Below, piece after piece: positions 38,151 through 41,679 of a stretch of DNA of 41,679 bases. The notes beneath the pieces were generated by a model. The model saw only the letters and a program-made list of their open reading frames with translations, searched no databases and was not told the DNA's origin. Source of the DNA: a virus. The stretch is from positions 1-41,679 of the IMG/VR virus record IMGVR_UViG_3300020157_000006; one strand, 5' to 3'. Position 1 is the stretch's first letter. Every line of letters starts with the position of its first letter. The translations under genes and the position numbers were made by a program.

Positions 38151-39692
38151 ATGCCTATACCTATCCAGAAATACGTCAATATCACCTCCGGTGTAGGCGG
38201 TGCAGCCGTTGTTCCAACAAGAATGTTTATCGGGAACATATTTACACCCAATTCAATGGTTGATCCATTGGCGCCATTAGTTTTTGCCAATGCACAGGCC
38301 GTAGGCGCTTATTTTGGGACAACATCAGAAGAATATTTGCGTGCAGTTCAATATTTTAGCTATGTGTCGCCTAGCATCCGCACCCCGCAAAACATCATGT
38401 TTTCGCGGTATTGTAATGCCGCGTCACCCTGCTCAATTTTTGGGGGTACGTCTGCGTTTGTCTTGGCTACACTGCAAGCGATTACAGCCGGAACGATCAC
38501 CTTTAACTTTAACGGGACTTCGGTTACAGTAACAGGCATCAACCTGTCTACAGCAACAAGCATGACAACGGTTGCATCGGTGTTACAAACCGCTTTACGT
38601 TTAAACGCTTCCCCATTCTTAACGACCTGTACAGTGACTTACAACGCAGTCACAAGCTCTTTCAACTTTGCAGCATCCAATACAGGCGTCGTTCAAGGCA
38701 CTTTTTCACTGACGCCTGCAGGATCAGGGAATACCGATTTAGCGACAAACCTGCTATGGACACCTGCACTATATATTGCAATTACTAGCTCATCCCCTAT
38801 TGTTACGCCTCTACAAGCGTTTACAAATATGGTAGCTATCTCAAACAATTTTGGTTCGTTTGTCTTTACAACCTCATCAGCCATCACCTTGGCTCAAGTT
38901 CAAGCGCTCGCAGCTTATAACGCTACGCTTAATGTGATGTTTCAATTTAATGTTGCGGTTACCGATTCAACGTATGTGTCTTGGAGTGCTGCATTAATTG
39001 CCACGCCTGGCGTTGGTTTGACGTATCAAACAGCTGCATTGCTGGCCCTTGGCACGCAATTCCCTGAAATGATACCGATGTCAATTCAAGCCGCGATTGA
39101 TTACACGCAGCGCAATGGCATTCAAAACTTTATGTATAAGTCGATGCCGGGTATCACTCCCAGCGTCTCAACATCAGCACAACAACAGTTGCTAGATGCT
39201 GCCAGGGTTAATTATGTAGGCTCTACTCAAACAGCAGGGCAGACCATCAGCTTTTATCAAAATGGTGTTATGTGTGGTTTAGCAACATCACCTCAAGCCA
39301 TGAACATTTTTGCCAATGAGCAATGGTTTAAAGATTACGTGGGCGCTGCCTTGTTAAACCTACAACTTGCGCTGCCTCAAGTGAGTGCGAACGCGGGCGG
39401 TGTAGGTCAGATTATGGCGACCTTGCAGGGCGCTATTACCCAAGCGCTATTTAATGGCACGATCAGCGTAGGTAAAACATTAACCACACTCCAACAAATC
39501 TACATCACTCAAATTTCAGGCGACAACAATGTCTGGATTCAAGTGCAGAATATTGGCTTTTGGATAAGCTGCTCAATCACCTCGTCTGTTGATTCACTGA
39601 GCGGCTTGCCTATCTATACTGCAAATTACACGCTGATTTATAGCAAAAATGATGCAGTACGCTCAATTAACGGCTCACACGTCTTAATCTAA
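38151..39692 (+). CDS. Tail sheath protein, DUF3383
   Basis: The product is 513 residues. It starts PIPIQKYVNITSGVGGAAVV and RMFIGNIFTPNSMV, contains the FNGTSVTVTGINLSTATSM beta insert seen in DUF3383 proteins, and ends with WIQVQNIGFWISCSITSSVD and YTLIYSKNDAVRSINGSHVLI. DUF3383 proteins form the contractile sheath. It precedes the DUF3277 tube gene, the fixed order in this group, and proves a myovirus-type tail. Confidence 0.85.
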   Translation: MPIPIQKYVNITSGVGGAAVVPTRMFIGNIFTPNSMVDPLAPLVFANAQAVGAYFGTTSEEYLRAVQYFSYVSPSIRTPQNIMFSRYCNAASPCSIFGGTSAFVLATLQAITAGTITFNFNGTSVTVTGINLSTATSMTTVASVLQTALRLNASPFLTTCTVTYNAVTSSFNFAASNTGVVQGTFSLTPAGSGNTDLATNLLWTPALYIAITSSSPIVTPLQAFTNMVAISNNFGSFVFTTSSAITLAQVQALAAYNATLNVMFQFNVAVTDSTYVSWSAALIATPGVGLTYQTAALLALGTQFPEMIPMSIQAAIDYTQRNGIQNFMYKSMPGITPSVSTSAQQQLLDAARVNYVGSTQTAGQTISFYQNGVMCGLATSPQAMNIFANEQWFKDYVGAALLNLQLALPQVSANAGGVGQIMATLQGAITQALFNGTISVGKTLTTLQQIYITQISGDNNVWIQVQNIGFWISCSITSSVDSLSGLPIYTANYTLIYSKNDAVRSINGSHVLI

Positions 39693-39702
39693 GGATTTAA
39701 TC

Positions 39703-40146
39703 ATGGCTAAAAATATAGGCGGTTTTGGTTTATCAATAACCATCATCGGTAGCATTACATTCCCTGTTGGATTCCCCATTACGCAGTTTGCCGATGATGC
39801 AGACCCGTTTGATGTGCCAAGTATTCAGCTTAAAGATAAAGCCATGGGGCTAAACGGTGACTTGGTGACTTGGGCAAAGGCGCACCCCATTAACATCACT
39901 ATCAATGTTATTCCGGGTGGTGACGACGATGTTTTATTGGCGATACTTGCAGAAGCTAATAGAGTCGGTAAAGGTAAGTTATCTATTAATGACAAAATTT
40001 CAATGGTCGGAATTTATCCCGATGGCAAAACAATAATCAGCCTTTTAAACGGGGCGATAACCGATGCAATGCCTGGAACCACAGTATCTAACTCAGGCCG
40101 CTTTAAATCAAAAACGTATTCATTCACTTTTGAAAATAAGGCATAA
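39703..40146 (+). CDS. Tail tube protein, DUF3277
   Basis: The product is 147 residues. SITIIGSITFPVGFPITQFA, DPFDVPSIQLKDKAMGLNGD and NITINVIPGGDDDVLLAIL are typical of DUF3277 tail tube proteins. It forms the inner tube of the contractile tail. AAGGA precedes the start; the sheath gene ends 10 bases upstream. Confidence 0.85.
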   Translation: MAKNIGGFGLSITIIGSITFPVGFPITQFADDADPFDVPSIQLKDKAMGLNGDLVTWAKAHPINITINVIPGGDDDVLLAILAEANRVGKGKLSINDKISMVGIYPDGKTIISLLNGAITDAMPGTTVSNSGRFKSKTYSFTFENKA

Positions 40147-40148
40147 AC

Positions 40149-40592
40149 ATGGCCTTACTTGAACCCAAAGAACACCCTATCGATTTGCCCGGTGGTGGCT
40201 CAAAAACATACATTGTCTCCAAGTTTCCCGCAGTCGCGGGACGTGAGATTGTGACGCAATACCCCGTTTCATCCATGCCTAAAGTGGGCGATTATCAAGT
40301 TAACGAAGCCTTAATGCTTAAGTTAATGTGCTATGTAGCCGTGCCGATGCCCACGGGTGATCCATTACCGCTTAATTCTAGAACACTGGTCGATAACCAC
40401 GTCCCAGACTTTGAAACGCTAATGAAACTTGAATGGGCGGTACTCTCGTACAACTGCTCTTTTTTAGGGAACGGCGCGGCTGTAGGCTTCCTAGAGTCGC
40501 TGGCAGCGAAAGCCCAAGCATTGATTGTGAAAACGTTGACGGACTTCTCGCAACCATCATCAGCGAAAAGCAAGCGACGCTCCACGAACTAA
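40149..40592 (+). CDS. Tail assembly chaperone, short form
   Basis: The product is 147 residues, 2 bases after the tube gene. DLPGGGSKTYIVSKFPAVAG and EIVTQYPVSSMP at the start and a helical C-terminal half fit the gpG-like tail assembly chaperone of this phage group. It lies between tube and tape measure. The overlapping -1 frame (to 40699) continues with a helical sequence, so a longer fusion product by frameshifting is expected. Confidence 0.7.
   Translation: MALLEPKEHPIDLPGGGSKTYIVSKFPAVAGREIVTQYPVSSMPKVGDYQVNEALMLKLMCYVAVPMPTGDPLPLNSRTLVDNHVPDFETLMKLEWAVLSYNCSFLGNGAAVGFLESLAAKAQALIVKTLTDFSQPSSAKSKRRSTN
40460..40466 (+). promoter_or_regulatory. Candidate -1 ribosomal slippery site T TTT TTA
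   Basis: The heptamer T-TTT-TTA lies with TTT and TTA as in-frame codons of the chaperone gene (codons at 40461 and 40464), exactly the X-XXY-YYZ phase required. The -1 frame is then open to 40699. The site is about 130 bases upstream of the zero-frame stop, rather far for a gpG/gpGT switch, so an alternative near GTGAAAAC (about 40527-40534) remains possible. Confidence 0.5.
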
Positions 40593-40699
40593 AAACCATC
40601 TACACGCTTGAAGATGCTTTAAACATCTGGGAAGTCATAGCCGTTAAACGTGCCAATGAATATCTCGCAGCTAAACACGCCGAATCACAAAGGAAGTAA
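40467..40699 (+). CDS. -1 frame extension of the tail chaperone (gpGT-like)
   Basis: The frame is open from before the slippery site to TAA 40697-40699, and the tape measure ATG follows directly. From about base 40535 the peptide (GLLATIISEKQATLHELKTI, EDALNIWEVIAVKRANEYLAA) is helical and looks conserved, whereas the stretch just after the T-run is Arg/Pro rich and looks like a shadow. No good start codon is available for this part, so it is best explained as the T domain of a frameshift fusion that binds the tape measure. Confidence 0.6.
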
Positions 40700-41679
40700 A
40701 TGTCAGTATTAGAATCGTTCTTTTTCGTCTTTGATGCCGATGCCTCGCGCTTGCGTTCGGGTGTCGATTCGGCAACTCAATCATCAGACGGACTTGAAAG
40801 GAGCTTGCAAGCGGCTGATGGTACGGCTGAAAAACTGGGCAGTAACTTTAATGATATGGCGAAAGCAGCCTCTGGTGTGTTGGCCTCGGTGATTTCGTTG
40901 GTAGCCATCAAAAAGCTAACGCTTGACACCACCGACAACACCTATGCGGTTTATCAACAGGCTCATGCTATGGCCATGAATGTTGAAACGCTTTCGCAGT
41001 GGCAACAGGCAGTAGTGATGTCCGGTGGTACGGCGGAAGGACTGACATCAACGCTGGAAAATTTACAGCATAAATTTGTTGAAATGGCGCGTTATGGCGG
41101 TATTTCAAACGGCGATACCTTTATGTTCAAAGAGCTGGGTTTATCTGCCAAGCAAATGCATGACTCGATAAAAGACCCCACCATAGCATTGCGTCAATTA
41201 GCCGAAACAGTTGGAACATTAGGTCTAAATCGAACGCAGCTTAATTTTTTGGGAAAAATAGGCATTGATCAAGGCACGCTGAATTTAATCTCAGAGGGTA
41301 GACGTAAACTTGATGAGTTGATAGCCGAGCAAAAAGAATATGGATTTATCACGAAAGCCCAAGCAGCCGACACCATAAAGTATGAATTGGCTACAAAAAG
41401 GCTAGGAATCGCTTATGAATCATTAAGCCGTGATGTGACCAGCAAATTATTACCTACAATGACCTGGCTACAAGAAAAAGTCGAATCAATGATTTTATTC
41501 TTTCATAAAAATGAGCAGGTAGCTACGGCCTTCTTCACAGGCCTAGCAGTAGCTGCCGGATCTGCCCTGTTAATGGTTGCCGGTGCTGGAATCGTTGCGG
41601 CTGCCCCATTCCTGCTATTGGGCGCTGCTATTGCCTTGGTGATTGATGATTTTCAAGCCTACAGAAATGGTCAGGATTC
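40700..41679 (+). CDS. Tail tape measure protein, N-terminal part (continues at base 1)
   Basis: ATG 40700 follows AGGAAG. The frame is open to the window end and continues without interruption into 1-1137 after removing the duplicated bases, giving about 662 residues. The N-terminus (ESFFFVFDADASRLRSGVDS) is the usual opening of phage tape measures, followed by heptad-like helices and the hydrophobic segment LLMVAGAGIVAAAPFLLLGA near the junction. The C-terminal part holds a lysozyme domain. Confidence 0.9.
   Translation, partial: MSVLESFFFVFDADASRLRSGVDSATQSSDGLERSLQAADGTAEKLGSNFNDMAKAASGVLASVISLVAIKKLTLDTTDNTYAVYQQAHAMAMNVETLSQWQQAVVMSGGTAEGLTSTLENLQHKFVEMARYGGISNGDTFMFKELGLSAKQMHDSIKDPTIALRQLAETVGTLGLNRTQLNFLGKIGIDQGTLNLISEGRRKLDELIAEQKEYGFITKAQAADTIKYELATKRLGIAYESLSRDVTSKLLPTMTWLQEKVESMILFFHKNEQVATAFFTGLAVAAGSALLMVAGAGIVAAAPFLLLGAAIALVIDDFQAYRNGQD
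41554..41679. repeat. Terminal redundancy, right copy
   Basis: Identical to 3-128. See the left copy: the molecule is a circle or circularly permuted, with a unit of 41,551 bp. Confidence 0.95.

Noticed and set aside
1-41679. CRISPR arrays, tRNA genes, rRNA and insertion sequences
   Set aside because: No regularly spaced repeat-spacer pattern, no cloverleaf-like sequence and no transposase motif or terminal inverted repeat of an IS was seen. The 24-kb repeats are irregularly spaced and in both orientations.

Overview
This window is a complete temperate phage genome (or excised prophage) with a contractile tail, cut open at an arbitrary point. Bases 3-128 are repeated exactly at 41554-41679, and the tape measure gene that runs off the right end (from 40700) continues in frame from base 1 to 1137. 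The molecule is therefore best read as a circle of about 41,551 bp. The repressor, antirepressor, lambda-type endolysin and P4-type replication genes suggest a gammaproteobacterial host of moderate-to-low GC. The host genus cannot be read from the sequence.

Layout, following the circle. (a) Late region, all + strand: 27.1 kb to the right end, then 1-8.85 kb. The order is small membrane and zinc-binding proteins, terminase small and large subunits, DUF1073 portal, MuF-like protein, DUF2213 protease/scaffold, decoration protein, DUF2184 capsid, head-tail connectors, DUF3383 sheath, DUF3277 tube, tail chaperone with a likely -1 frameshift, tape measure with a tail-lysozyme domain, Dit-like protein, baseplate plug, hub, spike, W, J, DUF2612 protein, fiber, fiber chaperone, then a lysis cassette (lipoprotein, class 3 lipase, GH104 endolysin). 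(b) Integrase, - strand, converging on the endolysin. (c) A small + strand cargo module of membrane proteins (10.2-10.97 kb). (d) A leftward early operon (18.6 to 12.3 kb) with a RecA-like Sak4-type ATPase, DUF669-type ssDNA-binding protein, PD-(D/E)XK nuclease, SF2 helicase and small proteins. It is followed by a separately promoted C4-type antisense RNA and Rha-type regulator unit (12.3 to 11.2 kb). (e) The immunity region (19-20.4 kb): an S24 repressor facing a Cro-like gene. (f) A rightward early operon (20.16-27.02 kb) with a Prim-Pol/DUF3987-like replication protein, Dda/RecD-like helicase, small nuclease and a Q-like late activator.

How it works together (inference). The S24 repressor probably binds CTTGTA-type sites both in the repressor/Cro intergenic region and about 1 kb away at the start of the leftward operon. 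The Cro-like mRNA looks leaderless. Replication probably follows the P4 pattern: a primase-polymerase whose own 3' end and downstream spacer carry about nine copies of an 11-bp GC-rich iteron in both orientations. The Q-like protein sits directly upstream of a consensus promoter followed by a terminator, as in lambda pR'-tR'. The late operon is then punctuated by several intrinsic terminators that antitermination would have to bridge.

The strongest candidates for something new are the iteron array with its 17-bp GC inverted repeat, the C4-RNA/Icd-like/Rha unit with an extra upstream copy of the antisense target, the structured 370-bp leader of the left operon, the recurrent terminator-plus-ATG cassettes and the lipase in the lysis cassette. 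All functional names rest on motif recognition and gene order; no database search was run.
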